Assembly: GCF_050947335.1 (NCBI RefSeq)
Contig: NW_027473314.1
Location: 186,001-250,000 of the forward strand
Direction: 5' to 3'
Length of the DNA: 64,000 bases
Source: Megachile rotundata
Lineage: Eukaryota > Arthropoda > Insecta > Hymenoptera > Megachilidae
Shown here: positions 1 through 14,840 of the stretch, one piece after another
Layout of the letters: each line of letters begins with the position of its first letter
Numbering within the stretch: the stretch's first letter is position 1
The notes under the pieces: generated by a model
Seen by the model: the letters and a program-made list of their open reading frames with translations, nothing else
Database searches by the model: none
What the model was told of the DNA's origin: nothing
Program-made: the position numbers and the translations under genes

Positions 1-158
1 AATCACAATCATACAATCACAATCATACAATCACAATCATACAATCACAATCATACAATCGCAGTAAAAGAATCACAATCATACGATCACCATCATACAA
101 TCACAACCATACAATCGCAATCATGCAATCGCAATCATACAATCACAATCATACAGAA

Positions 159-192
159 ACAATCATACAACCTTAATTATACAACCACAATC
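159..192 (+). repeat. ccttaatt variant island (exemplar; 39 copies)
   Basis: A multi-substitution island: acagaaac (or acaggaac) 18 bp upstream, then ccttaatt, then tatacaacc. ccttaatt starts at 171, 955, 2635, 4861, 6219, 6919, 7073, 7661, 8473, 10167, 11259, 12043, 13709, 16425, 18923, 21317, 23767, 25859, 28519, 30625, 32081, 33971, 34461, 36127, 37947, 39809, 41237, 41783, 42777, 46683, 48853, 51191, 53017, 54459, 56629, 56937, 59029, 60457 and 62655. A further copy lies near 42,441. One such cluster is unlikely to arise many times, so copies share descent. Confidence 0.92.
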
Positions 193-346
193 ATACGATC
201 ACAATCATACAATCACAATCATACAATCACAATCATACAATCACAATCATACAACCACAATCATACAATCACAATCATACCATCACAATCATACAATCAT
301 AATCATACAATCACAATCATACAAGGACAATCATACAATCACAATC

Positions 347-395
347 ATGCAGTCACAATCATACAATCGCAATCACACAACCACAAACTTACAAT
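347..395 (+). repeat. atgcagtc / cgcaatcacacaacc variant island (exemplar; 34 copies)
   Basis: Usually preceded by acaaggac and followed by cgcaatcacacaacc and aatctt. Starts: 347, 1117, 2783, 5037, 6395, 11435, 12205, 13857, 14907, 16573, 19379, 20289, 21451, 23915, 26315, 27225, 28667, 31081, 32229, 34917, 36275, 36737, 38095, 41945, 42939, 49015, 51339, 53473, 54593, 56763, 57085, 59485, 60591, 62789. It creates a CATG tetramer absent from the consensus monomer. I used it to delimit HOR units. Confidence 0.92.
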
Positions 396-1406
396 CACAA
401 TTATACAATCACAGTCATACGATCACAATCATACGATCACAATCATACAATCACAATCATACAATCACAATCATACAATCACAATCATACAATAGCAATC
501 ATACAATCACTGTCAAACAATCACAATCATAGAATCACAATCATACAATCACAATCATACAATCACAATCATACAATCACAATCATAAAATCACAATCAT
601 ACAATAACAATCATACGATCACAATCATACAATCACAATCATACAATCACAATCAAACAGTCAGAATCATACAATCACAATCATACAATCACAATCATAG
701 AATCACAATCATACAATCACAATCATACAATCACAATCATACAATCACAATCATACAATCACAATCTCACAATCACAATCATACAGTCACAATCATAGAA
801 TCACAATCATAGAACCACAATCATACAATGACAATCATACAATCACAATCATATAATCACAATCATACAATCACAATCATACAATCACAATCATACAATC
901 ACAATCATACAATCGCAATCATACAATCACAATCATACAGAAACAATCATACAACCTTAATTATACAACCACAATCATGCGATCACAATCATACAATCAC
1001 AATCATACAATCACAATCATACAATCACAATCATACAATCACAATCATACAATCACAATCATACAATCATAATCATACAATCACAATCATACAAGGATAA
1101 TCATACAATCACAATAATGCAGTCACAATCATACAATCGCAATCACACAACCACAATCTTACAATCACAATCATACGATCACAATCATACGATCACAATC
1201 ATACCATCACAATCATACAATCACAATCATACAATCACAATCATACAATCACAAGCATACAATCACAATCATACAATCACAATCATACAATCACAATCAT
1301 ACAATCACAATCATACAATCACAATCATACAATCACAATCATACAATCACAATCATACAATCGCAATCATACTATCACAATCATACAATCACAATCATAC
1401 AATCAC

Positions 1407-1446
1407 AATCTCACAATCACGATCATACAATAACGATCATCCAATC
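1407..1446 (+). repeat. aatctcac / acgatcat / ataacgatcatcc island (exemplar; ~40 copies)
   Basis: About 40 bp with several linked substitutions: aatctcac, cacgatcat, ataacgatcat, then ccaatc or caatc. Clear copies lie near 3,199, 3,675, 3,829, 12,495, 14,735, 15,045, 16,945, 22,585, 24,665, 32,705, 38,582, 44,385, 49,265, 55,035, 57,839, 61,091 and 63,275, among others. Paired copies about 84 bp apart occur near 22.6, 33.4, 39.3, 46.2, 50.0, 55.7 and 61.8 kb. It sits in different neighbourhoods, so it was moved between blocks as a unit. Confidence 0.85.
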
Positions 1447-3780
1447 ACAATCATACAATCAGAATCATACAATCAGAATCATACAATCGCAATCATACAA
1501 TCACAAACATACAGAAACAATCATACAATCACTATCATACAATCACAATCATACAATCACAATCATACAATCACAATCATACAATCACAATCATACAATC
1601 ACAATCATACAATCACAATCATACAGTCACAATCATGCAATCACAATCATACAATCACAATCATACAATCACAATCATACAATCACAATCATACAATCAC
1701 AGTCATACCTTCACAATCATACAATCACAATCATACAATCCCAATCATACAATCACAATCATACAATCACAATCATACAATCACAATCATACAATCACAA
1801 TCATACAATCACAATCATACAATCACAATCATACAGTCACAATCATACAGTCACAATCATGCAATCACAATCATACAATCACAATCATACAATCACAATC
1901 ATACAATCACAATCATAAAATCACAATCATACAAACACAATCATACAATCACAATCATACAATCACAATCATACAATCACAATCATACAATCACAATCAT
2001 ACAATCACAATCATACAATCACAATCATACAATCACAATCATACAATCACAATCATACAATCGCAATCAAAGAATCACAATCATACAATCACAATCATAC
2101 AATCACAATCATACAATAGCAATCATACAATCACAGTCAAACAATCACAATCATAGAATCACAATCATACAATCACAATCATACAATCACAATCATACAA
2201 TCACAATCATACAATCACAATCATACAATCACAATCATAAAATCACAATCATACAATAACAATCATACGATCACAATCATACAATCACAATCATACAATC
2301 ACAATCAAACAGTGAGAATCATACAATCACAATCATACAATCACGATCATACAATCACGGTCATACAATCACGATCATACAATCACAATCATACAATCAC
2401 AGTCATACAATCACAATCATACAATCACAATCATACAATCACAATCATACAATCACAATCATACAATCACAATCATACAATCACAATCATACAATCACAA
2501 TCATACAATCGCAATCATACAATCGCAATCAAAGAATCACAATCATACGATCACAATCATACAATCACAATCATACAATCACAATCATACAATCGCAATC
2601 ATACAATCACAATCATACAGAAACAATCATACAACCTTAATTATACAACCACAATCATACGATCACAATCATACAATCACAATCATACAATCACAATCAT
2701 ACAATCACAATCATACAATCACAATCATACAATCATAATCATACAATCACAATCATACAAGGACAATCATACAATCACAATCATGCAGTCACAATCATAC
2801 AATCGCAATCACACAACCACAATCTTACAATCACAACCATACGATCACAATCATACCATCACAATCATACAATCACAATCATACAATCACAATCATACAA
2901 TCACAAGCATACAATCACAATCATACAATCACAATCATACAATCACAATCATACAATCACAATCATACAATCGCAATCAAAGAATCACAATCATACGATC
3001 ACAATCATACGATCACAATCATACAATCACAATCATACAATCACAATCATACAATCACAATCATACAATCACAATCATACAATCACAATCATACAATGAC
3101 TATCATACAATCACAATCATACAATCACAATCATACAATCACAATCATACAATCACAATCATACTATCACAATCATACAATCACAATCATACAATCACAA
3201 TCTCACAATCACGATCATACAATAACGATCATCCAATCACAATCATACAATCACAATCATACAGTCACTATCATACAATCACAATCATACAATCACAATC
3301 ATACAATCACAATCATACAATCACAATCATACAATCACAATCATACAATCACAATCATACAATCACAATCATACAATCACAATCATACAATCACAATCAT
3401 ACAATCACAATCATACAATCGCAATCATACAATCGCAATCAAAGAATCACAATCATACGATCACAATCATACAATCACAATCATACAATCACAGACATAC
3501 AATCGCAGTCATACCTTCACAATCATACAATCACAATCATACAATCACAATCATACAATCACAATCATACAATCACAATCTCACAATCACAATCATACAG
3601 TCACAATCATACAATCACAATCATACAATCGCAACCATACAATCGCAATCATACAATCACAAACATACAATCACAATCTCACAATCACGATCATACAATA
3701 ACGATCATCCAACCACAATCATACAATCGCAATCATACAATCACAATCATACAATCACAATCATACAATCACAATCATAC

Positions 3781-4061
3781 AATCACAATCATACTATCAC
3801 AATCATACAATCACAATCATACAATCACAATCTCACAATCACGATCATACAATAACGATCATCCAATCACAATCATACAATCACAATCATACAGTCACTA
3901 TCATACAATCACAATCATACAATCACAATCATACAATCACAATCATACAATCACAATCATACAATCAAAATCATACAATCACAATCATACAATCACAATC
4001 TCACAATCACAATCATACAGTCACAATCATAGAATCACAATCATAGAATCACAATCATACA
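3781..4061 (+). repeat. Junction stretch between 3.8-kb block and 1,358-bp duplication
   Basis: This stretch carries another copy of the aatctcac/acgatcat island near 3,827, an aatcaaaatc variant near 3,963 and two catagaatc variants near 4,030-4,045. It leads into the catacaatgac variant at 4,062. It no longer follows the copy at 14,855, which instead turns into an aatcataatc/aaggataatc segment. It is ordinary satellite with no non-repeat sequence. Confidence 0.7.
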
Positions 4062-6691
4062 ATGACAATCATACAATCACAATCATATAATCACAATCAT
4101 ACAATCACAATCATAAAATCACAATCATACAATCACAATTATACAATCACAGTCATACGATCACAATCATACGATCACAATCATACAATCACAATCATAC
4201 AATCACAATCATACAATCACAATCATACAATAGCAATCATACAATCACAGTCAAACAATCACAATCATAGAGTCACAATCATACAATCACAATCATACAA
4301 TCACAATCATACAATCACAATCATAAAATCACAATCATACAATAACAATCATACGATCACAATCATACAAGCACAATCATACAATCACAATCAAACAGTC
4401 AGAATCATACAATCACAATCATACAATCACAATCATACAATCACAATCATACAATCACAATCATACAATCACAATCTCACAATCACAATCATACAGTCAC
4501 AATCATAGAATCACAATCATAGAATCACAATCATACAATGACAATCATACAATCACAATCATAGAATCACAATCATACAATCACAATCATACAATCAAAA
4601 TCATACAATCACAATCACACAATCACAATCATATAATCACAATCATACGATCACAATCATATAATCACAATCATACAATCACAATCATACAATCACAATC
4701 ATACAATCACAATCATACAATCACAATCATACAATCACAATCATACAATCGCAGTCAAAGAATCACAATCATACGATCACCATCATACAATCACAACCAT
4801 ACAATCGCAATCATGCAATCGCAATCATACAATCACAATCATACAGAAACAATCATACAACCTTAATTATACAACCACAATCATACGATCACAATCATAC
4901 AATCACAATCATACAATCACAATCATACAATCACAATCATACAACCACAATCATACAATCACAATCATACCATCACAATCATACAATCATAATCATACAA
5001 TCACAATCATACAAGGACAATCATACAATCACAATCATGCAGTCACAATCATACAATCGCAATCACACAACCACAATCACACAATCACAGTCATACAATC
5101 ACAATCATACAATCACAATCATACAATCACAATCATACAATCACAATCATACAATCACAATCATACAATCACAGTCATACAATCACAATCATACAATCAC
5201 AGTCATACAGTCACAATCATACAGTCACAATCATACAATCACAATCATACAATCACAATCATACAATCACAATCATACAATCACAATCATACAATCACAA
5301 TCATACAATCACAATCATACAATCACAATCATACAATGACAATCATACAATCACAATCATATAATCACAATCATACAATCACAATCATAAAATCACAATC
5401 ATACAATCACAATCATACAATGACAATCATACAATCACAATCATATAATCACAATCATACAATCACAATCATAAAATCACAATCATACAATCACAATTAT
5501 ACAATCACAGTCATACGATCACAATCATACGATCACAATCATACAATCACAATCATACAATCACAATCATACAATCACAATCATACAATAGCAATCATAC
5601 AATCACAGTCAAACAATCACAATCATAGAGTCACAATCATACAATCACAATCATACAATCACAATCATACAATCACAATCATAAAATCACAATCATACAA
5701 TAACAATCATACGATCACAATCATACAAGCACAATCATACAATCACAATCAAACAGTCAGAATCATACAATCACAATCATACAATCACAATCATACAATC
5801 ACAATCATACAATCACAATCATACAATCACAATCTCACAATCACAATCATACAGTCACAATCATAGAATCACAATCATAGAATCACAATCATACAATGAC
5901 AATCATACAATCACAATCATAGAATCACAATCATACAATCACAATCATACAATCAAAATCATACAATCACAATCACACAATCACAATCATATAATCACAA
6001 TCATACGATCACAATCATATAATCACAATCATACAATCACAATCATACAATCACAATCATACAATCACAATCATACAATCACAATCATACAATCACAATC
6101 ATACAATCGCAGTCAAAGAATCACAATCATACGATCACCATCATACAATCACAACCATACAATCGCAATCATGCAATCGCAATCATACAATCACAATCAT
6201 ACAGAAACAATCATACAACCTTAATTATACAACCACAATCATACGATCACAATCATACAATCACAATCATACAATCACAATCATACAATCACAATCATAC
6301 AACCACAATCATACAATCACAATCATACCATCACAATCATACAATCATAATCATACAATCACAATCATACAAGGACAATCATACAATCACAATCATGCAG
6401 TCACAATCATACAATCGCAATCACACAACCACAATCACACAATCACAGTCATACAATCACAATCATACAATCACAATCATACAATCACAATCATACAATC
6501 ACAATCATACAATCACAATCATACAATCACAGTCATACAATCACAATCATACAATCACAGTCATACAGTCACAATCATACAGTCACAATCATACAATCAC
6601 AATCATACAATCACAATCATACAATCACAATCATACAATCACAATCATACAATCACAATCATACAATCACAATCATACAATCACAATCATA
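4062..6691 (+). repeat. 1,358-bp tandem segmental duplication (97 monomers)
   Basis: Copy 1 starts near 4,062 and copy 2 near 5,420. Markers pair at exactly 1,358 bp: caatgac 4,062/5,420 and 4,538/5,896, gcagtcaaag 4,751/6,109, ccttaatt 4,861/6,219, atgcagtc 5,037/6,395. Similarity ends near 5,333 and 6,691. The stretch 4,062-5,040 also occurs at 10,460-11,440 (offset 6,398), and its first ~450 bp at 8,766 (offset 4,704), so this block was copied several times inside the left domain. Confidence 0.9.
5336..5503 (+). repeat. 84-bp (6-monomer) local tandem duplication
   Basis: A six-monomer motif starting with atgacaatcat and carrying ataatc then ataaaatc occurs at 5,336-5,419 and again at 5,420-5,503. 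Only the second copy continues into the sequence found after 4,062, so this is a small duplication at the junction of the 1,358-bp copies. Confidence 0.85.
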
Positions 6692-7750
6692 CAATCACAA
6701 TCATACAATCGCAATCATACAATCGCAATCAAAGAATCACAATCATACGATCACAATCATACAATCGCAATCATACAATCGCAATCATACAATCACAATC
6801 ATACAGAAACAATCATACAATCACAATCATACAATCGCAATCAAAGAATCACAATCATACAATCACAATCATACAATCGCAATCATACAATCACAATCAT
6901 ACAGAAACAATCATACAACCTTAATTATACAACCACAATCATACGATCACAATCATACAATCACAATCATACAATCACAATCATACAATCACAATCATAC
7001 AATCACAATCATACAATCACAATCATACAATCGCAATCATACAATCACAATCATACAGAAACAATCATACAACCTTAATTATACAACCACAATCATACGA
7101 TCACAATCATACAATCACAATCATACAATCACAATCATACAATCACAATCATACAATCACAATCATACAATCACAATCATACAATCACAATCATACAATC
7201 ACAATCATACAATCACAATCATACAATCACAATCATACAATCACAATCATACAATCACAATCATACAATCACAATCATACAATCACAATCATACAATCAC
7301 AATCATACAATCACAATCATACAATCACAATCATACAATCACAATCATACAATCACAATCATACAATCACAATCATACAATAGCAATCATACAATCACAG
7401 TCAAACAATCACAATCATAGAGTCACAATCATACAATCACAATCATACAATCACAATCATACAATCACAATCATACAATCACAATCATACAATCACAATC
7501 ATACAATCGCAATCATACAATCACAATCAAAGAATCACAATCATACGATCACAATCATACAATCACAATCATACAATCACAATCATACACTCACAATCAT
7601 ACAATCACAATCATACAATCGCAATCATACAATCACAATCATACAGAAACAATCATACAACCTTAATTATACAACCACAATCATACGATCACAATCATAC
7701 AATCACAATCATACAATCACAATCATACAATCACAATCATACAATCACAA
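6692..7750 (+). repeat. Stretch with three close ccttaatt islands
   Basis: The ccttaatt island normally appears once per kilobase or more. Here it occurs at 6,919, 7,073 (154 bp or 11 monomers later) and 7,661. Each is preceded by acagaaacaatcat and usually by aatcgcaatc. The spacing suggests a short local duplication of the island between 6,780 and 7,100. A long perfect run (7,099-7,379) separates the second and third. No other sequence type is present. Confidence 0.8.
7099..7379 (+). repeat. Longest run of perfect consensus monomers noticed
   Basis: About 20 successive 14-bp monomers match the consensus without a substitution between the acgatc variant ending near 7,098 and the aatagcaatc variant at 7,380. 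It is the longest clean run I noticed in the window. Clean runs are where one-monomer gains and losses are found between related copies, so this is a likely site of recent expansion. Confidence 0.8.
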
Positions 7751-10700
7751 TCATACAATCACAATCATACAATAACAATCATACAATCACAATCATACAA
7801 TCACAATCATACAATCACAATCATACAATCACAATCATACAATCACAATCATACAATCACAATCATACAATCACAATCATACAATAGCAATCATACAATC
7901 ACAGTCAAACAATCACAATCATAGAGTCACAATCATACAATCACAATCATACAATCACAATCATACAATCACAATCATAAAATCACAATCATACAATAAC
8001 AATCATACGATCACAATCATACAATCACAATCATACAATCACAATCAAACAGTCAGAATCATACAATCACAATCATACAATCACAATCATACAATCACAA
8101 TCATACAATCACAATCTCACAATCACAATCATACAGTCACAATCATAGAATCACAATCATAGAATCACAATCATACAATGACAATCATACAATCACAATC
8201 ATAGAATCACAATCATACAATCACAATCATACAATCAAAATCATACAATCACAATCACACAATCACAATCATATAATCACAATCATACGATCACAATCAT
8301 ACAATCACAATCATACAATCACAATCATACAATCACAATCATACAATCACAATCATACAATCGCAGTCAAAGAATCACAATCATACGATCACCATCATAC
8401 AATCACAACCATACAATCGCAATCATACAATCGCAATCATACAATCACAATCATACAGAAACAATCATACAACCTTAATTATACAACCACAATCATACGA
8501 TCACAATCATACAATCACAATCATACAATCACAATCATACGATCACAATCATACAGTCACAATCATACAATCACAATCATACAATCACAATCATACAATA
8601 GCAATCATACAATCACAGTCAAACAATCACAATCATAGAATCACAATCATACAATCACAATCATACAATCAAAATCATACAATCACAATCATACAATCAC
8701 AATCTCACAATCACAATCATACAGTCACAATCATAGAATCACAATCATAGAATCACAATCATACAATGACAATCATACAATCACAATCATATAATCACAA
8801 TCATACAATCACAATCATAAAATCACAATCATACAATCACAATTATACAATCACAGTCATACGATCACAATCATACGATCACAATCATACAATCACAATC
8901 ATACAATCACAATCATACAATCACAATCATACAATAGCAATCATACAATCACAGTCAAACAATCACAATCATAGAGTCACAATCATACAATCACAATCAT
9001 ACAATCACAATCATACAATCACAATCATAAAATCACAATCATACAATAACAATCATACGATCACAATCATACAAGCACAATCATACAATCACAATCAAAC
9101 AGTCAGAATCATACAATCACAATCATACAATCACAATCATACAATCACAATCATACAATCACAATCATACAATCACAATCTCACAATCACAATCATACAG
9201 TCACAATCATAGAATCACAATCATAGAATCACAATCATACAATGACAATCATACAATCACAATCATAGAATCACAATCATACAATCACAATCATACAATC
9301 AAAATCATACAATCACAATCACACAATCACAATCATATAATCACAATCATACGATCACAATCATAGAATCACAATCATAGAATCACAATCATACAATGAC
9401 AATCATACAATCACAATCATATAATCACAATCATACAATCACAATCATACAATCACAATCATACAATCACAATCATACAATCACAATCATACAATCACAA
9501 TCATACAATCACAATCATACAATCACAATCATACAATCACAATCATACAATCACAATCATACAATCACAATCATACAATAGCAATCATACAATCACAGTC
9601 AAACAATCACAATCATAGAGTCACAATCATACAATCACAATCATACAATCACAATCATACAATCACAATCATAAAATCACAATCATACAATAACAATCAT
9701 ACGATCACAATCATACAATCACAATCATACAATCACAATCAAACAGTCAGAATCATACAATCACAATCATACAATCACAATCATACAATCACAATCATAC
9801 AATCACAATCTCACAATCACAATCATACAGTCACAATCATAGAATCACAATCATAGAATCACAATCATACAATGACAATCATACAATCACAATCATAGAA
9901 TCACAATCATACAATCACAATCATACAATCAAAATCATACAATCACAATCACACAATCACAATCATATAATCACAATCATACGATCACAATCATACAATC
10001 ACAATCATACAATCACAATCATACAATCACAATCATACAATCACAATCATACAATCGCAGTCAAAGAATCACAATCATACGATCACCATCATACAATCAC
10101 AACCATACAATCGCAATCATACAATCGCAATCATACAATCACAATCATACAGAAACAATCATACAACCTTAATTATACAACCACAATCATACGATCACAA
10201 TCATACAATCACAATCATACAATCACAATCATACGATCACAATCATACAGTCACAATCATACAATCACAATCATACAATCACAATCATACAATAGCAATC
10301 ATACAATCACAGTCAAACAATCACAATCATAGAATCACAATCATACAATCACAATCATACAATCAAAATCATACAATCACAATCATACAATCACAATCTC
10401 ACAATCACAATCATACAGTCACAATCATAGAATCACAATCATAGAATCACAATCATACAATGACAATCATACAATCACAATCATATAATCACAATCATAC
10501 AATCACAATCATAAAATCACAATCATACAATCACAATTATACAATCACAGTCATACGATCACAATCATACGATCACAATCATACAATCACAATCATACAA
10601 TCACAATCATACAATCACAATCATACAATAGCAATCATACAATCACAGTCAAACAATCACAATCATAGAGTCACAATCATACAATCACAATCATACAATC

Positions 10701-11054
10701 ACAATCATACAATCACAATCATAAAATCACAATCATACAATAACAATCATACGATCACAATCATACAAGCACAATCATACAATCACAATCAAACAGTCAG
10801 AATCATACAATCACAATCATACAATCACAATCATACAATCACAATCATACAATCACAATCATACAATCACAATCTCACAATCACAATCATACAGTCACAA
10901 TCATAGAATCACAATCATAGAATCACAATCATACAATGACAATCATACAATCACAATCATAGAATCACAATCATACAATCACAATCATACAATCAAAATC
11001 ATACAATCACAATCACACAATCACAATCATATAATCACAATCATACGATCACAA
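7750..11054 (+). repeat. 1,694-bp tandem segmental duplication (121 monomers)
   Basis: Markers pair at 1,694 bp: atagcaatc 7,884/9,578, aaacagtcag 8,047/9,741, caatgac 8,178/9,872 and 8,766/10,460, gcagtcaaag 8,365/10,059, ccttaatt 8,473/10,167. Copies diverge near 9,360 (catagaatc) and 11,054 (catataatc). The left edge is blurred by clean monomers near 7,700-7,880 and 9,400-9,570. Each copy embeds the ~450-bp segment also present at 4,062 and 5,420. Confidence 0.9.
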
Positions 11055-14000
11055 TCATATAATCACAATCATACAATCACAATCATACAATCACAATCAT
11101 ACAATCACAATCATACAATCACAATCATACAATCACAATCATACAATCGCAGTCAAAGAATCACAATCATACGATCACCATCATACAATCACAACCATAC
11201 AATCGCAATCATGCAATCGCAATCATACAATCACAATCATACAGAAACAATCATACAACCTTAATTATACAACCACAATCATACGATCACAATCATACAA
11301 TCACAATGATACAATCACAATCATACAATCACAATCATACAACCACAATCATACAATCACAATCATACCATCACAATCATACAATCATAATCATACAATC
11401 ACAATCATACAAGGACAATCATACAATCACAATCATGCAGTCACAATCATACAATCGCAATCACACAACCACAAACTTACAATCACAATTATACAATCAC
11501 AGTCATACGATCACAATCATACGATCACAATCATACAATCACAATCATACAATCACAATCATACAATCACAATCATACAATAGCAATCATACAATCACTG
11601 TCAAACAATCACAATCATAGAATCACAATCATACAATCACAATCATACAATCACAATCATACAATCACAATCATAAAATCACAATCATACAATAACAATC
11701 ATACGATCACAATCATACAATCACAATCATACAATCACAATCAAACAGTCAGAATCATACAATCACAATCATACAATCACAATCATAGAATCACAATCAT
11801 ACAATCACAATCATACAATCACAATCATACAATCACAATCATACAATCACAATCTCACAATCACAATCATACAGTCACAATCATAGAATCACAATCATAG
11901 AACCACAATCATACAATGACAATCATACAATCACAATCATATAATCACAATCATACAATCACAATCATACAATCACAATCATACAATCACAATCATACAA
12001 TCGCAATCATACAATCACAATCATACAGAAACAATCATACAACCTTAATTATACAACCACAATCATGCGATCACAATCATACAATCACAATCATACAATC
12101 ACAATCATACAATCACAATCATACAATCACAATCATACAATCACAATCATACAATCATAATCATACAATCACAATCATACAAGGATAATCATACAATCAC
12201 AATAATGCAGTCACAATCATACAATCGCAATCACACAACCACAATCTTACAATCACAATCATACGATCACAATCATACGATCACAATCATACCATCACAA
12301 TCATACAATCACAATCATACAATCACAATCATACAATCACAAGCATACAATCACAATCATACAATCACAATCATACAATCACAATCATACAATCACAATC
12401 ATACAATCACAATCATACAATCACAATCATACAATCACAATCATACAATCGCAATCATACTATCACAATCATACAATCACAATCATACAATCACAATCTC
12501 ACAATCACGATCATACAATAACGATCATCCAATCACAATCATACAATCAGAATCATACAATCAGAATCATACAATCGCAATCATACAATCACAAACATAC
12601 AGAAACAATCATACAATCACTATCATACAATCACAATCATACAATCACAATCATACAATCACAATCATACAATCACAATCATACAATCACAATCATACAA
12701 TCACAATCATACAGTCACAATCATGCAATCACAATCATACAATCACAATCATACAATCACAATCATACAATCACAATCATACAATCACAGTCATACCTTC
12801 ACAATCATACAATCACAATCATACAATCCCAATCATACAATCACAATCATACAATCACAATCATACAATCACAATCATACAATCACAATCATACAATCAC
12901 AATCATACAATCACAATCATACAGTCACAATCATACAGTCACAATCATGCAATCAGAATCATACAATCACAATCATACAATCACAATCATACAATCACAA
13001 TCATAAAATCACAATCATACAAACACAATCATACAATCACAATCATACAATCACAATCATACAATCACAATCATACAATCACAATCATACAATCACAATC
13101 ATACAATCACAATCATACAATCACAATCATACAATCGCAATCAAAGAATCACAATCATACAATCACAATCATACAATCACAATCATACAATAGCAATCAT
13201 ACAATCACAGTCAAACAATCACAATCATAGAATCACAATCATACAATCACAATCATACAATCACAATCATACAATCACAATCATACAATCACAATCATAC
13301 AATCACAATCATAAAATCACAATCATACAATAACAATCATACGATCACAATCATACAATCACAATCATACAATCACAATCAAACAGTGAGAATCATACAA
13401 TCACAATCATACAATCACGATCATACAATCACGGTCATACAATCACGATCATACAATCACAATCATACAATCACAGTCATACAATCACAATCATACAATC
13501 ACAATCATACAATCACAATCATACAATCACAATCATACAATCACAATCATACAATCACAATCATACAATCACAATCATACAATCACAATCATACAATCGC
13601 AATCAAAGAATCACAATCATACGATCACAATCATACAATCACAATCATACAATCACAATCATACAATCGCAATCATACAATCACAATCATACAGAAACAA
13701 TCATACAACCTTAATTATACAACCACAATCATACGATCACAATCATACAATCACAATCATACAATCACAATCATACAATCACAATCATACAATCACAATC
13801 ATACAATCATAATCATACAATCACAATCATACAAGGACAATCATACAATCACAATCATGCAGTCACAATCATACAATCGCAATCACACAACCACAATCTT
13901 ACAATCACAACCATACGATCACAATCATACCATCACAATCATACAATCACAATCATACAATCACAATCATACAATCACAAGCATACAATCACAATCATAC

Positions 14001-14840
14001 AATCACAATCATACAATCACAATCATACAATCACAATCATACAATCGCAATCAAAGAATCACAATCATACGATCACAATCATACGATCACAATCATACAA
14101 TCACAATCATACAATCACAATCATACAATCACAATCATACAATCACAATCATACAATCACAATCATACAATGACTATCATACAATCACAATCATACAATC
14201 ACAATCATACAATCACAATCATACAATCACAATCATACTATCACAATCATACAATCACAATCATACAATCACAATCTCACAATCACGATCATACAATAAC
14301 GATCATCCAATCACAATCATACAATCACAATCATACAGTCACTATCATACAATCACAATCATACAATCACAATCATACAATCACAATCATACAATCACAA
14401 TCATACAATCACAATCATACAATCACAATCATACAATCACAATCATACAATCACAATCATACAATCACAATCATACAATCGCAATCATACAATCGCAATC
14501 AAAGAATCACAATCATACGATCACAATCATACAATCACAATCATACAATCACAGACATACAATCGCAGTCATACCTTCACAATCATACAATCACAATCAT
14601 ACAATCACAATCATACAATCACAATCATACAATCACAATCTCACAATCACAATCATACAGTCACAATCATACAATCACAATCATACAATCGCAACCATAC
14701 AATCGCAATCATACAATCACAAACATACAATCACAATCTCACAATCACGATCATACAATAACGATCATCCAACCACAATCATACAATCGCAATCATACAA
14801 TCACAATCATACAATCACAATCATACAATCACAATCATAC
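11055..14840 (+). repeat. Right copy of the 3.8-kb left-domain block
   Basis: This is the partner of 1-3,780 at offsets 11,088, 11,074 and 11,060. Differences seen: gcagtcaaag at 11,149 where the left copy has gcagtaaaag; a private aatgatac near 11,306; agaatc after atgcaatc near 12,955 where the left copy has acaatc; consensus near 13,583 where the left copy has gcaatc at 2,511; and two losses of one monomer. After about 14,850 it switches to sequence related to 1,066-2,300. Confidence 0.9.

Larger units (their letters stand above)
1..3780 (+). repeat. Left copy of a 3.8-kb block repeated ~11.07 kb downstream
   Basis: Landmarks here recur at a fixed distance to the right. Positions 61, 347, 828, 1,117 and 1,635 match 11,149, 11,435, 11,916, 12,205 and 12,723 (offset 11,088). 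Positions 2,312 and 3,096 match 13,386 and 14,170 (offset 11,074). Positions 3,421, 3,491 and 3,675 match at offset 11,060. The two 14-bp steps fall in clean consensus runs (about 1,940-2,060 and 3,275-3,420). Contents in order: ccttaatt islands at 171, 955 and 2,635; atgcagtc markers at 347, 1,117 and 2,783; a variant island at 1,407; ccttcac at 1,708; aaacagtgag near 2,308; acggtcat near 2,356. No gene is seen. Confidence 0.9.

Noticed and set aside
163..190. ccttaatt as a mobile-element remnant or regulatory site
   Set aside because: It keeps exact 14-bp register with its neighbours and differs only by substitutions, so it is a diverged monomer cluster. There are no terminal repeats or target duplications.
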